From a virus, in IMG/VR virus record IMGVR_UViG_3300035145_000626, positions 1-26,323 of that record: 26,323 nt of DNA, one strand, 5' to 3'. Under the pieces are notes generated by a model, which was not told the DNA's origin, did not search any database, and worked only from the letters and a program-made list of their open reading frames with translations. The position numbers were made by a program, and so were the translations under genes. Positions 7,849 through 14,984 of the stretch are shown one piece after another. Every line of letters begins with the position of its first letter. The first letter of the stretch is position 1.

Positions 7849-8483
7849 TGGCCATTCAAAAGGTTGACAGTCGAGCAGGATGGTCAGCGAGGAATCCGCT
7901 TCTGTTATCAGGTGAGATCGGCCTTGAGAAAGAGACTGGCAATCAAAAGATCGGCAATGGCCGCCAACAGTGGAACGATCTTCAGTATTTCGGCAGCCCT
8001 GGCTACTGGGCTGAGTTCGCAAGCGATACAGACCAAACGGCAACAGCAAACACCCCAACAGAAATCACGTTCAACAAAGCCAACGAGCATAACCATGGCG
8101 TAAAGGTCATCTCTGACAGCAGGCTGACCGTTGAGTATCCAGGCGTTTACGTCTTTGAAGTCATGCTGCAGCTACAGAATGACGACACGCAAATTCACGA
8201 CGCGCATTTCTGGTTGAGGAAAAACAACGCTGGTGACGCAGGCAACTTAGCTTTGACAGGGAGCACAGCCAGTGTCATTGAAAGCCACGGTGGGATCCCA
8301 GGTGCCAACAACTTGCTGCTTGACCATACGTTGAAGTTGGCTGGCGACGATTACATCCAAATCATGTGGGCTCCCTCGGACGCGGATATCTCACTGAAAG
8401 CAGGAGCTGCAGCATCTAGCCCTTACGTCAGACCGTCACGGCCTAGCGTTGTGTGCAACGTGTTTCAGATCGCGGGGGCTTAG
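7848..8483 (+). CDS. Mtd-N-like and C1q/TNF-like jelly-roll protein in the head-tail junction block
   Basis: A 211-residue protein with two parts. Residues 5-50 (RAGWSARNPLLLSGEIGLEK, then KIGNGRQQWNDLQYFG) match the short adaptor found at the start of many phage fibres, as in the Mtd N-terminal domain (sequence of type NPLLxxGEIGxE...KIGNGxxxWNxL). Residues 55-208 look like a C1q/TNF jelly roll (YPGVYVFEVMLQLQN, IHDAHFWLRKNNAGD, AGDDYIQIMWAP), a fold used for trimeric binding heads. The protein is thus built like a small trimeric fibre with a binding tip, yet lies between the connector and the tail terminator, where lambda has gene Z. It could be a head or neck fibre. No experimental family with this role is known to me. 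Confidence 0.65.
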   Translation: MAIQKVDSRAGWSARNPLLLSGEIGLEKETGNQKIGNGRQQWNDLQYFGSPGYWAEFASDTDQTATANTPTEITFNKANEHNHGVKVISDSRLTVEYPGVYVFEVMLQLQNDDTQIHDAHFWLRKNNAGDAGNLALTGSTASVIESHGGIPGANNLLLDHTLKLAGDDYIQIMWAPSDADISLKAGAAASSPYVRPSRPSVVCNVFQIAGA

Positions 8484-8485
8484 TC

Positions 8486-8917
8486 ATGACGACACTGCGC
8501 GAGAACATCCTGGATGACATCGTTAGCAGCCTGACGGGCACAACCAACGTCGGAACGCGCATCTACAGAAGCCGCGTTGTGCCGTTGCAGCGTGGTGAGA
8601 GCCCTGCACTGGTTGTTGAAGCGATTAGCGACACGCCTGAGCAGAACACCAGCCTGCCAACGCTGGACTGGACGCTCACAGTGCGTGTGTCTGTGATCGT
8701 GCGTGGCGATAAGCCTGATGAAGTTGCAGACCCAATCGTTGAGAGCCTGCACAGCAAAATCATGGCTGATCTGACGCTCGGAGGATCGGCCATCGATGTG
8801 CAGCCAGGAACGACAACATTTGAAATGGTTGACGCTGATCAGCCAGCTGGTGTGATTGGTGTTGAATATCTAGTGCGTTATCGCACCCGGCTCGCTGACC
8901 TGACTCAAGGCCCGTGA
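8486..8917 (+). CDS. Tail terminator (lambda gpU-like)
   Basis: The protein has 143 residues. The frame is open from 8453, but the ATG at 8486, two bases after the previous stop, gives the expected N-terminal helix (TTLRENILDDIVSSLTG). The alpha/beta order agrees with gpU: a PALVVEAI strand, a long LDWTLTVRVSVIVRG strand, a helix (PDEVADPIVESLHSKIMADL), and a closing GVEYLVRYRTRL strand. gpU (131 residues) forms a hexamer that stops tube growth and offers the surface for head joining. It stands directly upstream of the tube gene, as U stands before V. A 7-bp hairpin starts in its stop codon. Confidence 0.75.
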   Translation: MTTLRENILDDIVSSLTGTTNVGTRIYRSRVVPLQRGESPALVVEAISDTPEQNTSLPTLDWTLTVRVSVIVRGDKPDEVADPIVESLHSKIMADLTLGGSAIDVQPGTTTFEMVDADQPAGVIGVEYLVRYRTRLADLTQGP

Positions 8918-8939
8918 CTATTATGGGTTCTGATAGTCA
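8915..8939 (+). other. Short perfect inverted repeat between terminator and tube genes
   Basis: TGACTAT at 8915-8921 and ATAGTCA at 8933-8939 can pair perfectly around an 11-base loop. The left arm includes the stop codon of the gpU-like gene. No T-run follows, so it is not a standard terminator. It lies 31 bases before the tube ATG and just upstream of that gene's GAGG site, so it could be an mRNA processing or protection structure raising tube expression over its neighbours. Confidence 0.4.
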
Positions 8940-8969
8940 ACTTCCTGTCTCCAACTGAGGTTTTGACCA

Positions 8970-9905
8970 ATGGCACTTAGAACAAGTCAACGCCTCTTGT
9001 TGGCGAAAGAGGAGTCAACTTACGGAACCGATCCAACGCCAACAGGCTCTGCAGATGCGATCCTTGTTCGCAGCCTTGAGATCAGCCCTTTTCAGTCTGA
9101 CGCTGTTGAGCGTGAGCTGATTCGTGGCTACATGGGGAATTATGAAATACTCCATGCCAACCAAAGAGTTGAGGTGACTTTTGAGGTTGAGATGGTCGGC
9201 TCTGGCACAGCCGGCACTGCCCCTGCATTTGGCCCTTTGCTTAAGGCTTGCGGCAACAGCGAAACCATCGTTGCCAGCACCTCGGTCACCTATGCCCCGG
9301 TAAGCAGCAGCTTTGACTCTGTCACCATCTACTTTTTCCAAGATGGCGTCCGCCAGAAAGTGACTGGCGCTCGCGGTTCATTCTCGATCAACGCAGAGAT
9401 TGGTCAGATCCCGACCATCAACTTCACGATGGTTGGCATCTATAACGAGCCGACAGACGTTGCAAACGCAACGCCGACGTATCAGAACCAAGCCAAGCCG
9501 GTGCTGTTCAAGAACGGCAACACCACCAGCCAGCAGCTGTTCAGCTATGCCGGCGCTGTGCAGTCGTTCAGCTTTGATCAAAACAATCAGAGCGTTTATC
9601 GCGAGCTGGTTGGTGGCAGCAAGGAAGTGCTGATCACTGATCGTCGCCCTGGCGGCAGCATTGTTCTTGAGGCCGTCACGATGGCAACCAAGAATTACTT
9701 CACTGCCATCACAGGCTCTGCCACTGGCAACAACACGTTCCAGCATGGCCAAACTGCTGGCAACATCTTCACCTTCAGCGCACCTCAGACTGATTTGTCT
9801 GCTGTTAGCTACTCAGATTCTGATGGCGTTCAGATGCTGAACTTTGACTACACAGCAACCCCGACAACATCGGGCAACGATGAGTACAGCCTGGCACTTA
9901 CATAG
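8970..9905 (+). CDS. Major tail tube protein
   Basis: The protein has 311 residues. The N-terminus is of a common siphovirus tube type: RTSQRLLLAKEESTYGTDPT, then a strand-rich body with SLEISPF, RVEVTFEVEM, FGPLLKACG and VTIYFFQDGVRQKVTGARGS. The segment FGPLLKACG with a following DGVRQKVTGARGSF is a hallmark of Phage_tube_2-like tubes. Hexameric rings of this protein stack around the tape measure to make the tail. It has its own clear leader: GAGG at 8957-8960 spaced 9 bases from the ATG, after a 52-base gap with a hairpin, in an operon where most genes overlap. That agrees with the need for many copies. Lambda gpV (246 residues) is the positional counterpart. Confidence 0.88.
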   Translation: MALRTSQRLLLAKEESTYGTDPTPTGSADAILVRSLEISPFQSDAVERELIRGYMGNYEILHANQRVEVTFEVEMVGSGTAGTAPAFGPLLKACGNSETIVASTSVTYAPVSSSFDSVTIYFFQDGVRQKVTGARGSFSINAEIGQIPTINFTMVGIYNEPTDVANATPTYQNQAKPVLFKNGNTTSQQLFSYAGAVQSFSFDQNNQSVYRELVGGSKEVLITDRRPGGSIVLEAVTMATKNYFTAITGSATGNNTFQHGQTAGNIFTFSAPQTDLSAVSYSDSDGVQMLNFDYTATPTTSGNDEYSLALT

Positions 9906-9936
9906 TGCGCTAGTTTTGGGATGAATTTTTCCTTTT

Positions 9937-10281
9937 ATGGGATTCGTCCTTAAGAAGTCCAACACCTACAAGTGGCCCGTTTCTGTGGATGTCCCTGTTG
10001 ATGGGGGCAAACACGAGCGGGTCACTTTTGATGTTGAGTTCAAAGACTTGACGCAAAGCCGTCTGCTTGAGATTGCTGAGCTGAGCGGTGAAGGCAATCT
10101 GTCTGACGTTGAGATCGCTCGTGAGGTGATGTCAGGTTGGGCAGGCGTTGAGGATGAGGACGGCAAGGAACTGCCTTACAGCATCACCAAGCGTGATGAG
10201 CTGCTCGACGTGCCCATGATGGCTAGTGCCATTGCTGGTGCTTATTTGGACAGCAAGCAGGGAGCCAAGAGAAAAAACTAG
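9937..10281 (+). CDS. Tail assembly chaperone G
   Basis: This 114-residue protein, between tube and tape measure genes, is the G-type chaperone that coats the tape measure before tube assembly. The N-terminal beta part (KWPVSVDVPVDGGKHERVTF) resembles a tube-like fold and is followed by helices with acidic character. The end is the key evidence: the final codons AAA AAC before the stop at 10279 form the slippery heptamer AAAAAAC in the correct phase, so a fraction of ribosomes should shift by -1 and continue into the next frame to give a G-T protein of about 222 residues. There is no clear Shine-Dalgarno before the ATG at 9937. Confidence 0.85.
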   Translation: MGFVLKKSNTYKWPVSVDVPVDGGKHERVTFDVEFKDLTQSRLLEIAELSGEGNLSDVEIAREVMSGWAGVEDEDGKELPYSITKRDELLDVPMMASAIAGAYLDSKQGAKRKN

Positions 10282-10311
10282 AGGAGGCCGTTGAGTATTT
10301 GTTCAACGGTC
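10259..10311 (+). promoter_or_regulatory. Programmed -1 ribosomal frameshift element (G to GT)
   Basis: All three classical parts are visible. The heptamer A-AAA-AAC lies at 10272-10278 with the zero frame reading AGA AAA AAC TAG. A Shine-Dalgarno-like AGGGAG stands at 10259-10264, seven bases upstream, as in E. coli dnaX. After a 7-base spacer a stem follows: 10286-10294 pairs with 10303-10311 (nine pairs, one of them G-U) around an 8-base loop. The -1 frame is open from the heptamer to 10604. Lambda uses the same strategy with GGGAAAG. Confidence 0.9.
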
Positions 10312-10604
10312 CTGATGACACCTCAGAGCTGATGGCTGATGCCAAGGCGTTTGGCTTGGCGTTGCCTGAGCCTGATGCGCCTCAAGATTTTGAGGTGTGG
10401 TCTGATAACTGGCCTGCAGTTGAGATGTTCCTGCGTTGCCAGACGCAATGGCGCACAACGGCGTCAGGTGTTTGTGGGCTGGACTATTCAGCTGTTGAAT
10501 GGCTGTTTAGACTGTATGAAGTCGAGGATCAGCCGGCCGTGCTTGAAGACTTGCAAGTCATGGAAGCTGCGGCGGTCAAGATCCTGAATAAGGAGCAGGG
10601 CTGA
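10278..10604 (+). CDS. T part of the G-T tail assembly chaperone, reached by -1 frameshift
   Basis: This frame is read as an extension of G after slippage (9937-10278 joined to 10278-10604), adding 108 residues. It has no good start of its own: the first in-frame candidate is a TTG at 10299, within the predicted stem-loop. The sequence is acidic and helical (DDTSELMADAKAFGLAL, SAVEWLFRLYEVEDQPAVLEDLQVMEAA), as expected for the T domain, which in lambda binds the tube protein and recruits it to the G-coated tape measure. It ends one base into the tape measure gene (TGATG). A gaggagg at 10281-10287 could allow weak independent starts at the TTG, but the frameshift explains the arrangement better. 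Confidence 0.85.
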   Translation, partial: LEEAVEYLFNGPDDTSELMADAKAFGLALPEPDAPQDFEVWSDNWPAVEMFLRCQTQWRTTASGVCGLDYSAVEWLFRLYEVEDQPAVLEDLQVMEAAAVKILNKEQG

Positions 10605-12391
10605 TGCAAAAGTCAGTCTTTCAGATGCTTCTGGATGTCAAAACCAGAGGCTCAAATAACATCAGGCGGCTCGGCAGGGACCTGCAGGGAGTACAGGGCA
10701 AGGCTAAAAATCTGGCCTCGTCTTTTACTGGGCTGACTAAGCCGCTTATTGCGTTAGCTGGCATTAGTGGTGGCGCTGCTTTAATCACATCGATTTTTGG
10801 TTCTAGGGCAGAGCTTGAGTCGCAGACTCGATCACTGCAGGTCTTGACCGGCAGCGCCGAAAAGACAAAACAGATCGTTGGTGAGATCAAAGCGTTTGGG
10901 GCCGCGACACCGTTTCAGGTGCGCGACCTGATCAATGTCACCAAAAAGCTGAAAGCGTTTGGCATTGAGACTGATTCGCTTGTCGATACAACCAAGCGAC
11001 TGGGTGATATTGCTGGCGCCACTGGTGCTGACCTTGACGGCATCGCAACTGCGTTCGGTCAGATCAGGGCGAAGGGTAAGTTTTCGCAGGAGGAGAACCT
11101 GCAGCTTCTGGAGCGTGGCGTTGATTTAACGACTGAGCTGAAGAAGATGTACGGCTTGTCTGGTGACGAGCTGGCCAAGGCTATGAGCAAAGGCCAAATC
11201 AGCTTCGAGGCGGCAAACCAAGCCTTGATCACGTTGACGAATCAAGGCGGGCAGTATTTTGGCGGCGCAGTCGCACAGGCAGACACACTGAATGGCAAGC
11301 TTTCAACGCTTCAAGATGCCTTTGTGACGCTGGGCCAAAACATTGGCAAGGTGCTTGAGCCGTTGTTCAAAGGCATCCTTGACTTTGTCACGTTCTTAAC
11401 TAATAAGCTCAACAGCCTGTTTGAAGAGGCAGATATTACAAACGAAGCTCTCAAAAATGTTATAGGCGGAAAAACGCAAGCACAGTTTTTTAAGCAGAGA
11501 GGCGCAAGGGAAATTCTTGAAGCTGAAAAGGAAAGAATTAGAAAACAAAGATCAGCGGCCAGCGGCGGGGAGACCGTTCAGTTCACGCCTGCCTTGTTGG
11601 CAGGTACAGCTGCAAGCAACGCTTCAACTAAGGCGACCAAAGAGACAGTGCAGGCGTCTGACCAAATGCGTCAGATCTTGGAGCAAATCAACGTTGCAAG
11701 AGTTGCGGGCAATGAGTTCCAGCTGGCAGGGCTTGAGTTTGACCGTGAGATGCTGCGAATCCAAGAGGAGGGCTTGACTGGCAACAATCTTGCGATTGCT
11801 CAAAGCAGCGCCTTGGCGGACTTTGACTTGAAGCGTCAACAGCTTTTGTCTGGCACTATTGAAAAGCAGAAAGAACTCAACAAAGAGACTGACAAGTACA
11901 AGATCACTCTTGATCAGGTCAAAGACACGCTGGCTAATCAAATGACCAGCGCGATCGAGGGTCTGATTGACGGCACCAAGACTTTGGGTCAATCGTTGTC
12001 TGGTCTGTTGCGGACGTTTGGCAGCATGTTCCTGCGGTCTGGCATGGGCAGGCTTGTAGAAAACATTTTCCCCAGCGCCAAGGGCAACGTGTTCGCTCAA
12101 AACGGCATCGTGCCTTATGCCAAGGGTGGCTACATTGGCCGGCCAACAATGGCGCTTATGGGTGAGCAGGGCCCAGAAGCCGTCCTCCCTTTGCGCCGTG
12201 GCCGTGGCGGTCGTCTTGGTGTTGAGACTTCAGGTGGTGGTGTAGGTAGCGTGACAGTCAACGTTGACGCTACGGGTTCTGCTGTTGAAGGTAACGATGC
12301 TCAAGCGTCACAACTCGGCAAGGCCATTGGCATTGCTGTGCAGCAAGAATTGGTCAAGCAAAAACGTCCTGGCGGTCTACTCGCAAGCTGA
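10604..12391 (+). CDS. Tape measure protein
   Basis: A 595-residue protein, short for the class (lambda gpH is 853). Residues 45-65 form a hydrophobic helix (LIALAGISGGAALITSIFG). Residues 75-215 match the tape measure N-terminal domain (LQVLTGSAEKTKQIVGEIKA, TPFQVRDLINVTKKLKAFGI, GIATAFGQIRAKGKFSQEEN). The middle is coiled-coil rich. The C-terminus has the usual AKGGYIGRPTMALMGEQGPE motif near 508-527, followed by AVLPLRRG. It sets tail length and is thought to enter or span the host membrane during DNA injection. At about 0.15 nm per residue the tail should be near 90 nm. It starts and ends in TGATG overlaps, so its translation is probably tied to G/T and M. Confidence 0.93.
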   Translation: MQKSVFQMLLDVKTRGSNNIRRLGRDLQGVQGKAKNLASSFTGLTKPLIALAGISGGAALITSIFGSRAELESQTRSLQVLTGSAEKTKQIVGEIKAFGAATPFQVRDLINVTKKLKAFGIETDSLVDTTKRLGDIAGATGADLDGIATAFGQIRAKGKFSQEENLQLLERGVDLTTELKKMYGLSGDELAKAMSKGQISFEAANQALITLTNQGGQYFGGAVAQADTLNGKLSTLQDAFVTLGQNIGKVLEPLFKGILDFVTFLTNKLNSLFEEADITNEALKNVIGGKTQAQFFKQRGAREILEAEKERIRKQRSAASGGETVQFTPALLAGTAASNASTKATKETVQASDQMRQILEQINVARVAGNEFQLAGLEFDREMLRIQEEGLTGNNLAIAQSSALADFDLKRQQLLSGTIEKQKELNKETDKYKITLDQVKDTLANQMTSAIEGLIDGTKTLGQSLSGLLRTFGSMFLRSGMGRLVENIFPSAKGNVFAQNGIVPYAKGGYIGRPTMALMGEQGPEAVLPLRRGRGGRLGVETSGGGVGSVTVNVDATGSAVEGNDAQASQLGKAIGIAVQQELVKQKRPGGLLAS

Positions 12392-12735
12392 TGGCAACTT
12401 TTCCTTCTATTGACCCTGACTACGGTGCGCAAAAGGCAAGCCAGCCAAACGTGCGCCGTGTGCAATTTGGCGATGGCTATGAAGCCAGGCTGACCTATGG
12501 CCTAAATCAGAATCCAAAAGTTTGGACTTTGTCCTTTGTCAATTTGACAGAGGCTGACTCTGACACCATTGAGACGTTTCTTGATGCTCGTGCAGACGAT
12601 TACGCTTCCTTTGACTGGTCGCCGCCAGACGAGACAAGCACATACAAATGGGTGTGTGATGAATGGACCAAGTCGATCCCATACGCAAACCGCGCCACAA
12701 TTCAAGCAACGTTCCGCCAAGTCTTTGAACCGTAA
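12391..12735 (+). CDS. M: Minor tail protein M
   Basis: This 114-residue protein matches the lambda gpM family (109 residues): PDYGAQKASQPNVRRVQFGD at residues 9-28, the LTYGLNQNPKVWTLSFVNL strands, the ADSDTIETFLDARADDYASF helix and loop, WSPPDE, and a closing RATIQATFRQVFEP strand. gpM belongs to the tail tip, as a ring joining tube and distal tip. It follows the tape measure and precedes L exactly as in lambda, sharing one base with each neighbour. Confidence 0.92.
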   Translation: MATFPSIDPDYGAQKASQPNVRRVQFGDGYEARLTYGLNQNPKVWTLSFVNLTEADSDTIETFLDARADDYASFDWSPPDETSTYKWVCDEWTKSIPYANRATIQATFRQVFEP

Positions 12736-13628
12736 TGGCAGTAGCAGCCTGGGCAGCTAGTACCGCGTTTTCCGTTGGCGACATCCGACGCGCCAGCACT
12801 GAGCAGGCATCCGGCCTGTTCTTCCGGTGTACGACTGCTGGAACGTCAGATTCCTCTGAACCCAGCTGGCCAACAGATATTGGCAGCACAATCACGGACA
12901 ACACTTGTGTCTGGACGGCGATTGCTTCTGCATATGAGGAGCTGGCCAAGCTCAACCCCAGTGCAATTATCGAACTGTTTGAGCTGCATCTGAACAACAC
13001 GCTCCACAGCAGCACGAATGTTTACCGCTTTCACGCAGGCGCAAACGCAGCTATAGACGGCAACGTTGTTTTCAACGGCAACACCTACACCCGTATTCCA
13101 GTCAAAGCAGACGGCTTCGAGTTCACGAACACTGGTACGTTGCCCCGCCCCACACTGACGATTAGCAACCTAGACGGCACGATGACTACGCTTTTACTGC
13201 TGGTCAACGCGACCACTGCAGGCAATGACCTTGGTGGAGCGGAGGTTCGTCGGATCCGAACGCTGAAGAAGTTTTTGGACGGCGAGGCAACTGCGGATCC
13301 AAACGCCAAGTTCCCTGATGAAATCTGGTATATCGACCGGAAGGCTAATGAGTCACGGGACAGCGTGACGTTTGAACTAGCCAGCAAATTTGACCTAGCG
13401 GGTCAGAAGCTGCCAAAGCGTCAGATCGTTGCAAACGTTTGTCAGTGGAAATATCGCAGCAGCGAGTGCAGCTATACCGGCAGCAACTACTTTGACGTGA
13501 ATGGCAATACTGTCACCACTTTGGCGGCTGATGTTTGCGGCAAGCGGGTCGAAAGTTGCAAGCTGCGGTTTGGAAATAATGCCGAGCTGCCGTTTGGATC
13601 ATTCCCTGGAGCTGGACTGACTAAGTGA
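12735..13628 (+). CDS. L: Minor tail protein L with [4Fe-4S] cysteines and an added N-terminal module
   Basis: A 297-residue tail-tip protein. The last 230 residues match lambda gpL (232 residues). C236, C245, C268 and C275 are spaced 9, 23 and 7, the same as the four cysteines (173, 182, 205, 212) reported to hold the iron-sulfur cluster of lambda gpL, so the cluster is probably kept. Residues 5-61 are extra: WAASTAFSVGDIRRA, FFRCTTAGTS, EPSWPTDIGS and CVWTA match the chitin-binding-like (CBM5/12-style) module seen in many phage tail proteins. It could add glycan binding at the tip, though two of its cysteines (32, 58) might also pair. The start overlaps the M stop by one base. Confidence 0.93.
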   Translation: MAVAAWAASTAFSVGDIRRASTEQASGLFFRCTTAGTSDSSEPSWPTDIGSTITDNTCVWTAIASAYEELAKLNPSAIIELFELHLNNTLHSSTNVYRFHAGANAAIDGNVVFNGNTYTRIPVKADGFEFTNTGTLPRPTLTISNLDGTMTTLLLLVNATTAGNDLGGAEVRRIRTLKKFLDGEATADPNAKFPDEIWYIDRKANESRDSVTFELASKFDLAGQKLPKRQIVANVCQWKYRSSECSYTGSNYFDVNGNTVTTLAADVCGKRVESCKLRFGNNAELPFGSFPGAGLTK

Positions 13629-14344
13629 TGAAGCTGACAGCGACAATGCAAGCTGAAATCCTTCAGCAGGCAAAAGACGAGTTCCCGCGTGAGAGCTGCG
13701 GCCTGATAGCTGTTGTCAAAGGGCGTCGGCGTTATTTCCCTTGCCGAAACATTGCCGAGACTCCTGATGAGCACTTTGTTCTTGAAGGCTGGGCAGAGGT
13801 AGAGGACAAGGGTGAGGTTGTTGCCGTGGTTCACAGCCACCCCAAAACCAATCCCGCTCCATCACCAGCTGACCGCGTTGCCTGCGAGAAGTCCGGCCTG
13901 CCATGGTTCATCGTCAATCCAAACACTGAAGGCTGGGGATACTGCGAGCCAGATGGCTTCGAGCTGCCTTATGTGGGGCGTGAATTTGTCCATGGAGTTG
14001 TGGACTGCTACAGCCTTTGCCGTGACTGGTACGGAAGGGAGTGGGGGCTTGAGCTGCGGGATTATGACCGCCGCGACCAATGGTGGGACCACGGTGAAAA
14101 CCTGTATCTAGAGAACTTCCAGAAGGAGGGGTTTCACAAGATTCCGGTTGAGGAGATGCAGCGCGGTGATGCGTTGTTGATGCAACTGGTTTCACCCGTT
14201 CCAAATCATGCTGCGATCTATCTGGGTGACTCCCAGATCTTGCATCATGTGCAGGGAAGGCTGTCGAGCAGGGATGTTTACACCCTTGGCAGCAGTTACT
14301 ATGGCAAGAGCACTGCTTGCGCCTTGAGGCATGAAAGTCGTTAA
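13628..14344 (+). CDS. K: Tail tip protein K: JAMM peptidase and NlpC/P60 domains
   Basis: A 238-residue lambda gpK-like protein with two catalytic domains. The JAB1/JAMM zinc motif is complete: E22, then H69-S-H71, S79 and D82 (HSHPKTNPAPSPAD), with the exact HxH-x7-S-x2-D spacing. The NlpC/P60 part has C127 (VDCYSLC) and H194 (NHAAIYLGD). In lambda K is needed for tail tip assembly, and the NlpC/P60 domain may cut peptidoglycan during entry; the JAMM part may process a tip protein. The frame also offers GTG at 13625, but the ATG at 13628 makes the TGATG overlap used throughout this operon. It overlaps I by 14 bases. Confidence 0.94.
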   Translation: MKLTATMQAEILQQAKDEFPRESCGLIAVVKGRRRYFPCRNIAETPDEHFVLEGWAEVEDKGEVVAVVHSHPKTNPAPSPADRVACEKSGLPWFIVNPNTEGWGYCEPDGFELPYVGREFVHGVVDCYSLCRDWYGREWGLELRDYDRRDQWWDHGENLYLENFQKEGFHKIPVEEMQRGDALLMQLVSPVPNHAAIYLGDSQILHHVQGRLSSRDVYTLGSSYYGKSTACALRHESR

Positions 14345-14984
14345 GGTCTACGGCGCACTCCGCAAGCGACTAGGCCAGTGCCGATTTGAGTTTGATGTAA
14401 ATACGCCAGCGCAAGCAATTAAGGCGTTGTGCGTCAACTTTTCTGGTCTTGATAAGTGGTTAATTGATAGCGAAAAAGATGGAGTCGGCTATCGCCTAGC
14501 AGTCAGTAAAGAAAAAGTATCAGAGCACGATTTGACCCCTCTAGTAATGCCGTTTAGTGACCGCGAGGTTTTTAGCATCACGCCTGTGGTTGCTGGTGCG
14601 GGGCGCGGAACGGGTCAAATTTTGGCTGGCCTTGCTTTGATTACGGTTGGAATTGTGTCAGGTGGAGCGGGATTTGCTCTTAATGCAACTCAAGGCGTTG
14701 GTTTTGTTGGCATCACTAGCGCAAGTGCTACCGCTAATGCGTTTGCTGCTGCCGTTGGAAACCTAGGTGTGTTTTTAACGTTGTCGGGTATCGCAACTGC
14801 AATCTCTCCGCAGCCCTCTCTTGACAGCACTCTTGATGAGTCAGTACAGCTTGAGTCTTTTACCTTTTCAAACGTTGTCAATACATCAAAGCAAGGTTTG
14901 CCCGTGCCGATAGCGTATGGGCGGGTCTTCGTTGGATCGGCAGTCCTTTCCAGCGGTCTCGACGTTGATCAGCAAACGACATGA
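14331..14984 (+). CDS. I: Tail assembly protein I
   Basis: The protein has 217 residues and matches the lambda gpI family (223). The N-terminal 90 residues are ubiquitin-like (VVKVYGALRKRLGQCRFEFD, AQAIKALCVNF). Two hydrophobic Gly/Ala segments follow (ILAGLALITVGIVSGGAGFA near residue 97-116 and FAAAVGNLGVFLTLSGIATA near 138-157). The conserved end LPVPIAYGRVFVGSAVLSSG is present. gpI is needed to build the tip with J and K but is absent or scarce in the finished virion. The start lies inside the last codons of K, and the end is an ATGA overlap with J, so K, I and J are probably coupled in translation. Confidence 0.93.
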   Translation: MKVVKVYGALRKRLGQCRFEFDVNTPAQAIKALCVNFSGLDKWLIDSEKDGVGYRLAVSKEKVSEHDLTPLVMPFSDREVFSITPVVAGAGRGTGQILAGLALITVGIVSGGAGFALNATQGVGFVGITSASATANAFAAAVGNLGVFLTLSGIATAISPQPSLDSTLDESVQLESFTFSNVVNTSKQGLPVPIAYGRVFVGSAVLSSGLDVDQQTT

